Assembly (NCBI GenBank): GCA_947460065.1
Contig: CANHGF010000143.1
Coordinates: 1-6,566, forward strand
Reading direction: 5' to 3'
Source: Comamonadaceae bacterium
GTDB lineage: Bacteria; Pseudomonadota; Gammaproteobacteria; Burkholderiales; Burkholderiaceae_C
DNA: 6,566 bases
This document shows, piece by piece, positions 1 to 6,223 of the stretch. The position numbers were made by a program, and so were the translations under genes. The notes beneath the pieces were generated by a model that searched no databases, was not told the DNA's origin, and saw nothing but the letters and a program-made list of their open reading frames with translations. The stretch's first letter is position 1; each line of letters begins with the position of its first letter.

Positions 1-235
1 AGACCAAAATCTGATCGGCAAACTGGCGACGGTTGAGCGTCTCCAGCATGCCGGTGTTCACCTCGCCGGCCTGGGGCGGCCGCAGATAGTCTTGGTGCAG
101 CTGTTGCAAGCGCTGGGCGCTGGCCTGCAGGCTGAGCATGCGCTCGCGCAGCTGCTGCAGTTCGGCCTGGATGCGGCCGACCTCCTCCTGCGCCTTGTTG
201 AGCAGCACACCCCAGCAGCTACGGACTTGGTTCAT
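1..235 (-). CDS. fliJ: FliJ, flagellar export chaperone / ATPase stalk protein (N-terminal part, cut by window edge)
   Basis: The reading frame starts at the ATG at 235 and runs off the left edge after 78 codons, roughly half of a usual FliJ of about 150 residues. The visible protein begins MNQVRSCWGVLLNKAQEEVG and continues as a Gln/Leu/Glu-rich stretch (residues about 12-45, with repeated QQL and RER patterns) that looks like one long coiled-coil helix. FliJ is known as an antiparallel coiled coil that inserts in the FliI hexamer like the gamma stalk of F1-ATPase and contacts FlhA at the export gate. The call rests on the coiled-coil character plus its place directly after fliI; sequence alone would be weak, since FliJ is poorly conserved. 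The start is supported by an AAGGAAA ribosome binding site at 243-249. The gap to the fliI stop is 38 bases, with no terminator-like structure, so it is co-transcribed with fliI. Confidence 0.88.
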   Translation of the reverse strand, partial: MNQVRSCWGVLLNKAQEEVGRIQAELQQLRERMLSLQASAQRLQQLHQDYLRPPQAGEVNTGMLETLNRRQFADQILV

Positions 236-273
236 GAATGGCTTTCCTTGGGTTCAATCGGATTCGTTGGGCC

Positions 274-1599
274 TCAATGGCCCATCAACAAGCGGTGCAG
301 ACCTTCGCGGGTCGCGCCTTCGTTTTCGCCCAGGTGCATGTCCTGGCGCAAAAAGTTTTCCATAGCCGGCCGCAGCTGTATGGCTTCGTCCAATTCGGGG
401 TTGCTGCCCGCCTCATAAGCGCCCACCTGAATCAGGTCTAGGTTCTGTTGATACAGAGACCACAGGCGCCGAAAGCGGTTGGCCGTCTTGAGCTCGTTGG
501 GCGCCAGCAGAGACTGCATCAGGCGCGAGATCGAGCCATTGAGGTCTATGGCCGGGTAGTGGGCCGCATCGGCCAGCTTGCGCGAGAGCATGACCTGTCC
601 GTCCAGCGATGCACGCGCGATGTCCACAATCGGGTCCTGCGCATCGTCGCCCTCGGCCAGCACCGTGTAAATTGCGGTGATCGAGCCATGACCATGCCGC
701 CCGGGGCCGGCACGCTCGATCAAATTGGGCAGCAGCGCAAACACCGAAGGCGGATAGCCCTTGGCGGTCGGCGGCTCGCCGATGGCCAGTCCCACCTCAC
801 GCTGCGCATGCGCTACCCGAGTCAGGCTGTCGACCAGCATCAATACATCTTTGCCCTGATCGCGAAAATATTCGGCGATCAGGTGCGTCATCTGAGCCGC
901 CTTCAGGCGCAAAACCGGCGAGACGTTGGCCGGCGATGCCACCACCACCGCCTTGGCCAGACCTTCCGTGCCCAGGGTTTCCTGGATGAAGGCTTGGACC
1001 TCCCGGCCGCGCTCACCGATCAGGCCGATAACCACCACATCGGCCTCGGTAAATCGGGTCAGCATGCCCAGCAAAACGCTCTTGCCTACTCCGGAGCCGG
1101 CCACCAGGCCTATGCGCTGCCCACGGCCCAGGGTCAGCAGGCCGTTGATGGCTTTGACGCCGACGTCCAGCACCTTGTTGATCGGGCCACGCTCCATGGG
1201 GTTGACCGGCAAGCCATGCATGGACAGACGGGTATCGCACTTGGGCGCAGGCAGGCCGTCGAGCGGCTGGCCGCGGCCGTCGATCACCCGGCCCAGCAAC
1301 TCATGGCCCAGGCAAACCTGGCCAGCGCCGGGCATGATGCGCACCGATGCGCCCGGGCCTATGCCCACAGGATCGGTAAAGGGCATCAAGAAAAGGGTCT
1401 TGTCCTGAAAGCCGACCACCTCGGCCTCAATGCGTTGGCCATCACGGCCCATCACCTCGCAGCAGGTGCCGATCGGCGCCATGATGCCGCGCGCCTCCAG
1501 CCGCAGGCCAACCAGCCGCACCAGGGTGCCGCAACGCTCAGGCCGGGGCGCACGAATGGTGGCCAGGCTGCGTTCGACGTCTTCGGCAAAATCCATCAT
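274..1599 (-). CDS. fliI: FliI, flagellar type III export ATPase
   Basis: FliI is the cytoplasmic hexameric ATPase that, with FliH and FliJ, delivers and unfolds export substrates at the flagellar export gate. From the ATG at 1599 the protein has 441 residues, the usual family length. Visible motifs are Walker A AGSGVGKS at residues 167-174, the GERGRE segment with the likely catalytic Glu near 196, Walker B LMLVDS at 253-258, and the F1-ATPase alpha/beta signature PAIDLNGSIS at 349-358. The C-terminal DLIQVGAYEAGSNPELDEAI segment is typical of FliI and type III secretion ATPases. Context (fliH before, fliJ after) selects FliI over a virulence homologue such as SctN. Start choice: a longer frame opens with TTG at 1623, but AGGA at 1604-1607 sits just before two adjacent ATGs at 1599 and 1596. 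Spacing is 4 bases to the first and 7 to the second, so 1596 is equally possible. No key residue is missing. Confidence 0.97.
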   Translation of the reverse strand: MMDFAEDVERSLATIRAPRPERCGTLVRLVGLRLEARGIMAPIGTCCEVMGRDGQRIEAEVVGFQDKTLFLMPFTDPVGIGPGASVRIMPGAGQVCLGHELLGRVIDGRGQPLDGLPAPKCDTRLSMHGLPVNPMERGPINKVLDVGVKAINGLLTLGRGQRIGLVAGSGVGKSVLLGMLTRFTEADVVVIGLIGERGREVQAFIQETLGTEGLAKAVVVASPANVSPVLRLKAAQMTHLIAEYFRDQGKDVLMLVDSLTRVAHAQREVGLAIGEPPTAKGYPPSVFALLPNLIERAGPGRHGHGSITAIYTVLAEGDDAQDPIVDIARASLDGQVMLSRKLADAAHYPAIDLNGSISRLMQSLLAPNELKTANRFRRLWSLYQQNLDLIQVGAYEAGSNPELDEAIQLRPAMENFLRQDMHLGENEGATREGLHRLLMGH

Positions 1600-1647
1600 G
1601 GTGTCCTGGGTGGGTAAGGGCAACAGCCGGTGTCAGACATTGAGCCA

Positions 1648-1671
1648 TCGCGCCGGGGCGGCGCTCCCACA
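1648..1671 (-). repeat. REP-like copy A
   Basis: Read on the minus strand, it has head TGTGGGA followed by a perfect 6-bp stem GCGCCG/CGGCGC with a 3-base loop (plus-strand positions 1650-1655, loop 1656-1658, 1659-1664). All 24 bases are identical to copy D at 1777-1800 in the same orientation, so one copy is a recent duplicate of the other or both derive from the same active family. Confidence 0.85.
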
Positions 1672-1701
1672 GGAATGTGAAAACTGTGCCCGGATGAGAC
1701 A

Positions 1702-1727
1702 TGTGGGAGCCGCGCCGGGATGAGGCA
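1702..1727 (+). repeat. REP-like copy B (shortened)
   Basis: It starts with TGTGGGAGCCGCGCC like copy C but lacks the right arm of the hairpin and continues GGGATGAGGCA. It stands head to tail directly before copy C with a 26-base period. A further degraded tail, GCCCGGATGAGACA at 1688-1701, precedes it, suggesting tandem slippage of this unit followed by decay. Confidence 0.7.
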
Positions 1728-1757
1728 TGTGGGAGCCGCGCCCTCGCGGCGATGCGG
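1728..1757 (+). repeat. REP-like copy C
   Basis: Head TGTGGGA at 1728-1734, then a perfect 6-bp stem GCCGCG (1735-1740) with loop CCCT and CGCGGC (1745-1750), then tail GATGCGG. With copy D it makes a head-out inverted pair spanning 1728-1800 whose outer ends are complementary (TGTGGGAG / CTCCCACA), the arrangement of a REPIN. Confidence 0.85.
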
Positions 1758-1776
1758 CCTCCGATCGAGCGCTGCT

Positions 1777-1800
1777 TCGCGCCGGGGCGGCGCTCCCACA
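1777..1800 (-). repeat. REP-like copy D
   Basis: Exact 24-base match of copy A in the same orientation. The stem GCGCCG/CGGCGC lies at 1779-1784 and 1788-1793, and the head CTCCCACA (minus-strand TGTGGGAG) at 1793-1800. It is the right half of the REPIN-like pair with copy C, and its head is repeated immediately downstream. Confidence 0.85.
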
Positions 1801-1820
1801 AGAGGAGCTCCCACAAGAGG
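1792..1820. repeat. Short tandem repeat of the REP head (14 bases, period 15)
   Basis: GCTCCCACAAGAGG occurs at 1792-1805 and again at 1807-1820, with one intervening base (A1806). The repeated unit contains the REP head plus six flanking bases, so it arose by local duplication at the edge of copy D rather than by insertion of a full element. Confidence 0.8.
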
Positions 1821-1861
1821 CGCCCCAAAACTGAGGCATTCACAAGTCAGGCTTGCACAGC

Positions 1862-2911
1862 TCATGGGGCCGAATCCGGGTCTGGCTCGTGCAGCTCGGG
1901 GCTGGGCAAAGCGGATTCGGGATCGACCGTGTCGACGGTGGACGCCTGCGCATCGATCACCGGGCCAAAGCGGCTGCTGCGCGGCGTCGGGGCCATGCGA
2001 GGCTGGGCATCGAGCACCTGGGTCACCTCGGCGCGCCGCGCAGCGACGCGATCACTGCGCATGGCCGACTGCTCACTGGCCCGGGCAGGAGAAACCAAGA
2101 GCTGACGCGCCAGCGCGTCCAGTCGGTGTTCAATCAAGTCAGACACCACCGCGTCATTCGCGCTGGCCCTGACGCTGCCCGGAATGAGTGCGGCGTTGGC
2201 CTGCAATATCCAGCTTGGGACTGACTTGGCCGAATCGCTGGCATCAGCGCCCTCAGGATGTAGCGACTTCATCAAGGCCTGCATGGCCGCGAGGTCGTCC
2301 GGATGAAGCTCTACCACCACCTGAGAGCCGCGCTGGGCGTCAAGCTCTTCTACGCAACGCCGCACCAGCCTTTCTATGGCCTGGGGCGACACCGACAATT
2401 CGCCAATCACCAGTTGCTCAGCCAGATGCAGTGCCAGCCGCTTGAGCGGCTCATACATGCGCTCACTGGACTGGGTCAATTCCATTAAGCCGCGCTCGAG
2501 CGATTCGATCCTGGCGACCTCCTCCTGCTGCCGCCGGCCGGCTTCGTTGCGGGCCTGATCCAGCGCCTCGCGCAAACCGTGCTGCTTGCCCTGTTCATAG
2601 GCTTCGAGCCGCGCCTGCTCCAGGTCCTCCTGGCTGAACTTTCCGCTGGCTTGGGCAGGCGCGTCGACCGGGGCCGGCAGCGCCAGGGCTGCTTCGGCCA
2701 ACAAGGCGTCTTCGGCGCCCGCAGGCTCCACCGGCTCTTCTTGCGCCTCAGGCGGTATCAAAGAAGGCACGGAAAACCGGGCCGCGCTGCCCGAGCGCCA
2801 GGCATGGGGCTGGAACGCCGTACCACCGCTGCCGCCACGCTGAAAGTCAGCGGACTGCCAGACACGGGCTGTACGCTCAGGCGTGCGGTCCTTGCGCAGT
2901 GCATCAGACAA
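1862..2911 (-). CDS. fliH: FliH, regulator of the flagellar export ATPase FliI (extended at both ends)
   Basis: FliH dimers bind FliI, hold its ATPase activity in check and dock it to FliN and FlhA. From the TTG at 2911 the protein has 349 residues against about 230-260 for typical FliH. Numbered from the GTG at 2926 (354 residues), residues 1-95 are Pro/Ala-rich and probably disordered, with Trp at 23 and 43. Residues 109-129 show the FliH-type Ala/Gly ladder at every fourth position (A109, G113, G117, A121, A125, A129), followed by a coiled coil to about 155. The C-terminal domain covers about 160-277, with VVVELHPDDLAAMQAL and ALIPGSVRASAND in it. Beyond that, about 77 residues form an unusual tail ending in ELHEPDPDSAP. 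The start overlaps the fliG end. GGAGG at 2920-2924, 8 bases before the TTG at 2911, favours TTG; the GTG at 2926 has no comparable site. The gene is followed by the repeat-filled gap before fliI. Confidence 0.9.
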   Translation of the reverse strand: MSDALRKDRTPERTARVWQSADFQRGGSGGTAFQPHAWRSGSAARFSVPSLIPPEAQEEPVEPAGAEDALLAEAALALPAPVDAPAQASGKFSQEDLEQARLEAYEQGKQHGLREALDQARNEAGRRQQEEVARIESLERGLMELTQSSERMYEPLKRLALHLAEQLVIGELSVSPQAIERLVRRCVEELDAQRGSQVVVELHPDDLAAMQALMKSLHPEGADASDSAKSVPSWILQANAALIPGSVRASANDAVVSDLIEHRLDALARQLLVSPARASEQSAMRSDRVAARRAEVTQVLDAQPRMAPTPRSSRFGPVIDAQASTVDTVDPESALPSPELHEPDPDSAP

Positions 2912-3956
2912 AATCGGCGCCTCCACCGAGCATCAACTCGCCAGCATCGGCCAGCTTGCGTGCGGTACGCATGATCTTTTTTTGCGCCTCTTCCACATCG
3001 GTGATGCGCATCGGACCCTTGGCTTCCATGTCGTCCTTGAACATGCTGCGTGCACGCTCGGACATATTGCCGAAGAATTTGTCCTTGACCATATCGGTCG
3101 CTCCCTTGAGCGCGATCATCAGCTGGTCAGTATCGACATTGCGCATCAACACCTGTATGCCACGGTTGTCCATGGTCGTCAGATTCTCGAAGGTGTACAT
3201 ATTGTCCTGAATGCGCAGCGTCAGATCCGGGTCGAGCTTGTTCAGACCCAGAATCACCGAAGCCTCCAGCTCGGTCTTGGTCAGATTCATGATGCGCGCC
3301 GCAGCTTTGACACCTCCAAAACTCGAGGACTTGCTCGACGAGTTGTTGGAGAACTGCTTTTTCATGATGGCTTCAAGCTCGGTCATGGCCGAAGGCTGCA
3401 CCGTATCGAGGCTGGCCACCCGTTGCATGATCTCTGGCCTTGCCTCATCGGGCAGGTAGGTCAGTACGTCGGCCGCCACCTGGTGCTCGAGCACCGACAA
3501 GATGATGGCAATGACCTGTGGGTGTTCGCCGAAAATCATGTCGGCGATAGAGCGCGGGTCCATCCACGACAAAATCTCTAGGCCCTTGGTGCTCTGGCCA
3601 GGCATGATGCGGTTAAGCACCGACGCGGCCTTGTCGTCGCCGAGGGCCCGCTTGAGCACTTTTTCCACATAGTCGGTGGTACCCAGACCCAGACTCGTCT
3701 GCTTCTTGATGGTCAACACAAATTCGTCGAGCACCGCGTTGACAGCCTCTTGAGAAAGGTCGGCCACCGACACCATGGCTGCACCAAGCGCCTGGACCTC
3801 CTTGGGGTTGAGGTAGCGAATGATCTCGGCCGCCTGCTGCTCACCGAGCAGCAGCATCAGCACCGCGGCGCGCTGGGTGCCGCTGAGCTCAGACAATTCC
3901 CGTTCAAGGGCCAGTTGCAACTCCTGGGCCTTGGCGTCTTTGACTTCCTCTGCCAT
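2904..3956 (-). CDS. fliG: FliG, flagellar motor switch and torque protein
   Basis: FliG forms the upper C-ring on FliF, links to FliM and is the rotor part that the stator acts on. The protein has 350 residues, slightly longer than E. coli FliG (331). In order there is an N-terminal FliF-binding domain (about 1-110), a middle domain with the FliM-contact EHPQ motif at 144-147, a linker with a Ser/Asn-rich patch (203-213), and the C-terminal domain. The charged torque residues known from E. coli appear conserved in sequence context: K284 (ALKG), R301 (ERA), D308 and D309 (KDD), R317 (GPMR). The usual MFVF-type motif reads MYTF at 253-256. The start ATG at 3956 has GGAG at 3963-3966 with 6-base spacing. 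It begins 24 bases after fliF and overlaps the start of fliH by 8 bases. Confidence 0.97.
   Translation of the reverse strand: MAEEVKDAKAQELQLALERELSELSGTQRAAVLMLLLGEQQAAEIIRYLNPKEVQALGAAMVSVADLSQEAVNAVLDEFVLTIKKQTSLGLGTTDYVEKVLKRALGDDKAASVLNRIMPGQSTKGLEILSWMDPRSIADMIFGEHPQVIAIILSVLEHQVAADVLTYLPDEARPEIMQRVASLDTVQPSAMTELEAIMKKQFSNNSSSKSSSFGGVKAAARIMNLTKTELEASVILGLNKLDPDLTLRIQDNMYTFENLTTMDNRGIQVLMRNVDTDQLMIALKGATDMVKDKFFGNMSERARSMFKDDMEAKGPMRITDVEEAQKKIMRTARKLADAGELMLGGGADFV
2920..2924 (-). promoter_or_regulatory. Ribosome binding site of fliH inside the fliG end
   Basis: Minus-strand GGAGG lies within the last codons of fliG (its Gly-Gly-Gly-Ala segment), 8 bases before TTG at 2911. No in-frame ATG exists nearby; the ATG overlapping the fliG stop (2904-2902) is in another frame. 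The site therefore decides for TTG over the upstream GTG at 2926 and implies translational coupling with fliG. Confidence 0.6.
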
Positions 3957-3980
3957 GATGATCTCCGTATTTGGCGGCCT

Positions 3981-5831
3981 TTAGCCGGCCTTGATCATGT
4001 TCTTGAGCACGCCCGCCACCCGCGCCGAATCTTCGGCGACGATCATGCGAACCAGCGCCACCTTGTCGTCATAGGAATTGGCAGTGTCCAACATTTCCAT
4101 CGAGATGGTCGACTTCTTGGGTTTGAGCTTGGCCTTGAGCTGCTCCAGGGTCTCACCCTCGCCCAGCTGGATGGCATTGATTTCATCAGGCGTAAGCTCG
4201 CCGTCGGCCATCGGCTTGGCCAGGGCCAGGGCGGCGGCCTCCTGCGCCTCTTTCTCGCTGTTGATGGAGTGCATCACAGCCGGTCGCACCACCAGCAGCA
4301 GGAAGGCGACGAAGGCCAGGCCCAGCAAGCCGCTCTTGAGGTTACTCATCACGCTCTCGTCTTTGTACCAGGGGATGCTGTAATCGGGCTGCACCTCGGG
4401 CTCGAACTTGGCTGCCATCACCGTGACCACATCACCCCTGGCCTCGTTGTAGCCGACCACGCTGCGCACCAGATTTTGCATGCGCTCCAGCTCCTCGGGC
4501 TTGTAGGGGTTAGGCTGAGGTTCGGGCGACTCGCCCTTGTCGTTCTTGGGGCCCACCGTCGGCGCCCGCTCATTGATGATGACGGCGACCGTCAGGCGTT
4601 CGACGGTGCCGGTGGCACTGCGCACATGGCGCACCGAGCGGTCGAGCTCGTAATTGCGGCTCTGGCGCTGCGAGGTCACATTGCGCTCCTGGCCAGCAGC
4701 CGGAGTGCCGGCCGAACTGTTGGTCGATGTGGTGGGCGCGGCCGGCGGCGTGTTGGACAGCGCGCCGGGTACGCCCATCGCGTCCTTGGATGCGTTTCGT
4801 TCCTCAGCCAGTACCTCAGAGCGTGTCTTGGGGCCTTTGTCGCGGTTATCAAAGGCTTCGGTCGTGGTCTCTGACTGGCTGAAATCCAGCGACAGATTCA
4901 CCTGCGAGCGCACATTGGCTTCACCGGCCATAGGGGCGAGCAGATCATTGACCCGCTGCCTGAGCAAATCTTCCATCTTGCTTTTGTGATCGGCCTGGGC
5001 CGAGGTCAGGCCCAGCGGCTTGAGATCGGCCGACTCGGTGATGAGCTTGCCCTGGTTGTCGACCACCGCCACATGCTCGGGCGTGAGCAGCGGCACACTG
5101 GAGGCCACCAGGTTCACAATGGCCTGCACTTGCTGCGGCGTCATAACCCGACCTGGATGCGGCGTGACCACCACCGAGGCCTTGGGCGGCGTGCGGTCGC
5201 GCACAAAGGCCGATTGCTTGGGCATGGCCAAATGCACGCGGGCGGTATGCACCGCCTGAATGGCCATGATGCTGCGCGCCAGCTCCTGCTCCATCGCTGC
5301 CACATAGCGCACCTGCTCCATGAACTGGCTGGTGGTCATGGCCGACTGGTCCTTGAGCGATTCCAGTCCGGTCGGTGCCGACTTCGGGATGCCCTTGGAC
5401 GCCAGGAGAATACGGGCCTCGTGAAAGCGCTGACTGGGCACCGTCACCTGGCCGGTGGCGGGGTCGAGCACCGGCTTGAAGTCAGTGCCCTTGAGGGCTT
5501 CCATCGCGGCCTGGGTGTCGGACTCGCTCATGCCGGCGCTGATGGAACGGTAAGTCGGCGCGTTGATGGCCAGGTAAACGGCCACAAACAGCATGATGAT
5601 GACCGCGACGATCAGGAAGGGCAAAGCCTTTTTGACCGCAGGCTGATCGACTACCTGGCGCAGCGGACCAAAAGGTCCATCCGGGGCGAAAAGCCGCCCG
5701 GCCAAGCCGGGCCGAGCGGCAGAAACTTCAGCGGCGGGCGCATTGGGCCCGGTGGTGGTCAGGGCGCCGCCTGTGGCTGCGGGCGCGGCCATGCCAGGCA
5801 TGGGTGCGGTAGCGGTTGCAGAAGTGGCCAT
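3981..5831 (-). CDS. fliF: FliF, flagellar MS-ring protein
   Basis: FliF is the inner-membrane protein that assembles the MS ring, housing the export gate and carrying FliG. The protein has 616 residues, slightly above the usual 550-570. Features in order are a low-complexity Ala/Pro/Thr N-terminus (1-55), first membrane helix about 69-89 (PFLIVAVIIMLFVAVYLAI), periplasmic ring-building domains about 90-350 including the conserved QVRYVAAMEQELARSI segment, a Pro/Thr/Ser-rich linker about 360-385, the remaining beta-collar and ring part to about 480, second membrane helix about 500-518, and a cytoplasmic tail. Its end, about 580-616 (SYDDKVALVRMIVAEDSARV), is the FliG-binding region. The last helix ends in KNMIKAG where many homologues have a Trp. 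The start ATG at 5831 has only a weak AAAAGA-type ribosome site, but no later start has a better one. The gap to fliE is 41 bases. Confidence 0.97.
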   Translation of the reverse strand: MATSATATAPMPGMAAPAATGGALTTTGPNAPAAEVSAARPGLAGRLFAPDGPFGPLRQVVDQPAVKKALPFLIVAVIIMLFVAVYLAINAPTYRSISAGMSESDTQAAMEALKGTDFKPVLDPATGQVTVPSQRFHEARILLASKGIPKSAPTGLESLKDQSAMTTSQFMEQVRYVAAMEQELARSIMAIQAVHTARVHLAMPKQSAFVRDRTPPKASVVVTPHPGRVMTPQQVQAIVNLVASSVPLLTPEHVAVVDNQGKLITESADLKPLGLTSAQADHKSKMEDLLRQRVNDLLAPMAGEANVRSQVNLSLDFSQSETTTEAFDNRDKGPKTRSEVLAEERNASKDAMGVPGALSNTPPAAPTTSTNSSAGTPAAGQERNVTSQRQSRNYELDRSVRHVRSATGTVERLTVAVIINERAPTVGPKNDKGESPEPQPNPYKPEELERMQNLVRSVVGYNEARGDVVTVMAAKFEPEVQPDYSIPWYKDESVMSNLKSGLLGLAFVAFLLLVVRPAVMHSINSEKEAQEAAALALAKPMADGELTPDEINAIQLGEGETLEQLKAKLKPKKSTISMEMLDTANSYDDKVALVRMIVAEDSARVAGVLKNMIKAG

Positions 5832-5872
5832 GGTCAGTGATCTTTTCAGCGTGTGTCAGTGGCAAGCAGCGC

Positions 5873-6208
5873 TCACACCGGCATATTGAGAATTTCTTCG
5901 TAGGCCTTGAGCACCTTGTTGCGGACCTGCAAGGTCGCCTCAAAACTCAGGGAAGACTTTTGCATGGCCAGCACCACGTCGGTCAGCGGCACTTCCTCAC
6001 CACGCTCGTAGGCGTCGGACATGGAGCGCGACTTGGCCTGCGCCTCGTTGACCTGGTTGAGCAGCGCCTTAACCGAGTCGCCGAAGTCGGCTTTGGGTAT
6101 TGCCGGCGTCTCCAGCGCCTGAGTGCCACCGGCCGCTTGCGTCTGATGGGCGCGCAGCGTGGCCAGCATGGACTGGATATTGGCATTGGATGTGACTTTT
6201 TCGATCAT
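5873..6208 (-). CDS. fliE: FliE, flagellar hook-basal body adaptor protein
   Basis: FliE is a small protein exported early through the flagellar type III system; it joins the MS ring to the proximal rod. The protein has 111 residues, normal for the family (about 100-115). The N-terminal 40 residues are variable and polar, followed by FGDSVKALLNQVNEAQ (42-57) and the conserved C-terminal helix region with VPLTDVVLAMQKSSLSFEA (73-91) and RNKVLKAYEEILNMPV (96-111), the family hallmark. There is no cleavable signal peptide, as expected for a type III substrate. The ATG at 6208 is preceded by GGAG at 6215-6218 with 6-base spacing. It begins 15 bases after the regulator stop and precedes fliF, the order usual in polar-flagellar clusters. 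Confidence 0.96.
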   Translation of the reverse strand: MIEKVTSNANIQSMLATLRAHQTQAAGGTQALETPAIPKADFGDSVKALLNQVNEAQAKSRSMSDAYERGEEVPLTDVVLAMQKSSLSFEATLQVRNKVLKAYEEILNMPV

Positions 6209-6223
6209 GGCATGCTCCGGTGA

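Larger units (their letters stand above)
1646..1820. repeat. Cluster of REP/REPIN-like palindromic repeats in the fliH-fliI gap
   Basis: The 262 bases between fliH and fliI contain at least four copies of a REP-like unit with head TGTGGGAG followed by a GC-rich hairpin and a GCGAT-like tail, in both orientations, plus shorter remnants. Copies are at 1648-1671 (minus), 1702-1727 (plus, shortened), 1728-1757 (plus) and 1777-1800 (minus), with a head remnant near 1807-1820. The unit resembles the GTGGGAGC-headed REP elements known from Pseudomonas and other proteobacteria, which are mobilised by RAYT (TnpA-REP) transposases encoded elsewhere. No RAYT gene is in this window. The flanks, 1600-1645 and 1821-1861, hold nothing I recognise. 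No T-run follows the hairpins, so they do not look like intrinsic terminators. Confidence 0.85.

Noticed and set aside
448..1617. 389-codon open frame on the plus strand
   Set aside because: It lies fully antisense to fliI, is His/Gln/Arg-rich in the way GC-rich antisense frames are, and matches no family I recognise.
1735..1800. Strong GC hairpins as a rho-independent terminator
   Set aside because: No run of T follows any of the stems on the minus strand, and the downstream genes fliI and fliJ belong to the same operon.
1646..1820. CRISPR array
   Set aside because: Repeats are inverted as well as direct, palindromic, unevenly spaced and without unique spacers of constant size.
1596..1865. 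Short minus-strand frames in the fliH-fliI gap with repeated GAPLVGAPP-type peptides
   Set aside because: The peptide repeats are translations of the REP-like DNA repeats and tandem units; no ribosome site or family similarity supports a gene.
3750..4874. 374-codon open frame on the plus strand
   Set aside because: Antisense to the fliG start and the fliF 3' half; low-complexity Leu/His/Gly composition with no recognisable domain.
4986..5840. 284-codon open frame on the plus strand
   Set aside because: Antisense shadow of fliF; Gly/His/Arg-rich composition results from the GC-rich codon use of the real gene.
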